7,180 nucleotides of DNA from NCBI GenBank assembly GCA_012511315.1, contig JAAZGI010000339.1, positions 1-7,180 on the forward strand. The letters run 5' to 3'. This stretch comes from Clostridium sp. GTDB taxonomy: Bacteria > Bacillota > Clostridia > Clostridiales > Clostridiaceae. The notes beneath the pieces were generated by a model. That model worked only from the letters and a program-made list of their open reading frames with translations. It did no database searches and was not told the origin of the DNA. Shown in pieces: positions 6,961-7,180 of the stretch. The position numbers and the translations under genes are program-made. Numbering within the stretch: the first letter of the stretch is position 1; the number at the start of each line of letters is the position of its first letter.

Positions 6961-6985
6961 TGATATAATGTAAATGTGATATAAT
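6961..6985 (+). promoter_or_regulatory. Tandem extended -10 elements before the last gene
   Basis: The 9-mer TGATATAAT occurs twice, at 6961-6969 and 6977-6985, spaced 16 bases apart. Each copy is a full extended -10 (TGn plus perfect TATAAT). No good -35 is seen for either at 16-18 bases. Transcription would start near 6976 or 6992, about 80-95 bases before the ATG at 7070. Confidence 0.5.
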
Positions 6986-7069
6986 TTTTTAGATTGTTAA
7001 AAGAGCCCTTTTTAATAGGCCCATACTCTAAATAAACAAAAGATGAAAAACTAAAGGAGATATATTTAT

Positions 7070-7180
7070 ATGAATAGTAAAATTAAAGCGGTTTTGGCGG
7101 TAGTTGCTTTTATCGTTGTGTTAGGCGGCTTAAAGTTTTTTTATGACGCTAGAGTCGATGAAGGGAACTTAGATAAGCTG
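7070..7180 (+). CDS. N-terminus of a membrane-anchored or exported protein (partial)
   Basis: Only the first 37 codons are present; the gene runs off the right edge. The start is supported by AAAGGAGA (7053-7060), about ten bases before the ATG. The N-terminus has two lysines within residues 1-6 and then a hydrophobic segment at about residues 7-25, followed by a charged stretch (YDARVDEGNLDKL). This is a signal peptide or an N-terminal membrane anchor with the remainder outside the membrane. There is no lipobox cysteine. Short anchors of this kind occur on clostridial thioredoxin-like TlpA/ResA proteins, but no catalytic motif is visible, so the function is unknown. Confidence 0.7.
   Translation, partial: MNSKIKAVLAVVAFIVVLGGLKFFYDARVDEGNLDKL

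Overview
This window carries four protein-coding genes, all on the + strand: three complete and one cut off by the right edge. AT-rich intergenic DNA, GGAGG-type ribosome binding sites, intrinsic terminators with T-runs and TATAAT-type promoters all point to a low-GC Gram-positive bacterium. A full-length single-chain pyruvate:ferredoxin oxidoreductase (PFOR) points to an anaerobe, most likely a member of the Clostridia (inference from gene content; I cannot name a genus).

Layout. Bases 1-104 hold a non-coding tail that ends in a terminator hairpin, probably the end of an upstream transcript. Bases 168-1760 encode a 530-residue metallo-beta-lactamase/beta-CASP protein of the YSH1/CPSF-73-like RNase family. 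Bases 1761-2230 are a long intergenic region. It holds a terminator, a possible short independent transcript, two near-identical 16-base elements that each begin with TATAAT, a perfect inverted repeat, and a leader that can fold into an attenuator-like structure. Bases 2231-5929 encode the 1232-residue PFOR (nifJ), followed by a strong terminator. Bases 6180-6827 encode a 215-residue transaldolase of the short TalC/MipB type, with its own extended -10 promoter and terminator. The window ends in the first 37 codons (7070-7180) of a membrane-anchored or exported protein of unknown function, preceded by two tandem extended -10 elements.

The genes do not look like one operon: each has its own candidate promoter, and terminators separate them. 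Two belong to central carbon metabolism. Transaldolase interconverts pentose phosphates and glycolytic sugars, and PFOR converts pyruvate to acetyl-CoA with reduction of ferredoxin. The beta-CASP protein probably acts in RNA processing or decay.

I found no mobile element, CRISPR array, tRNA, rRNA or defence system, and no clear new multi-gene system. The points most worth checking are the control region in front of nifJ, the cysteine-free C-terminal extension of PFOR, and the possible small transcript between the first two genes.
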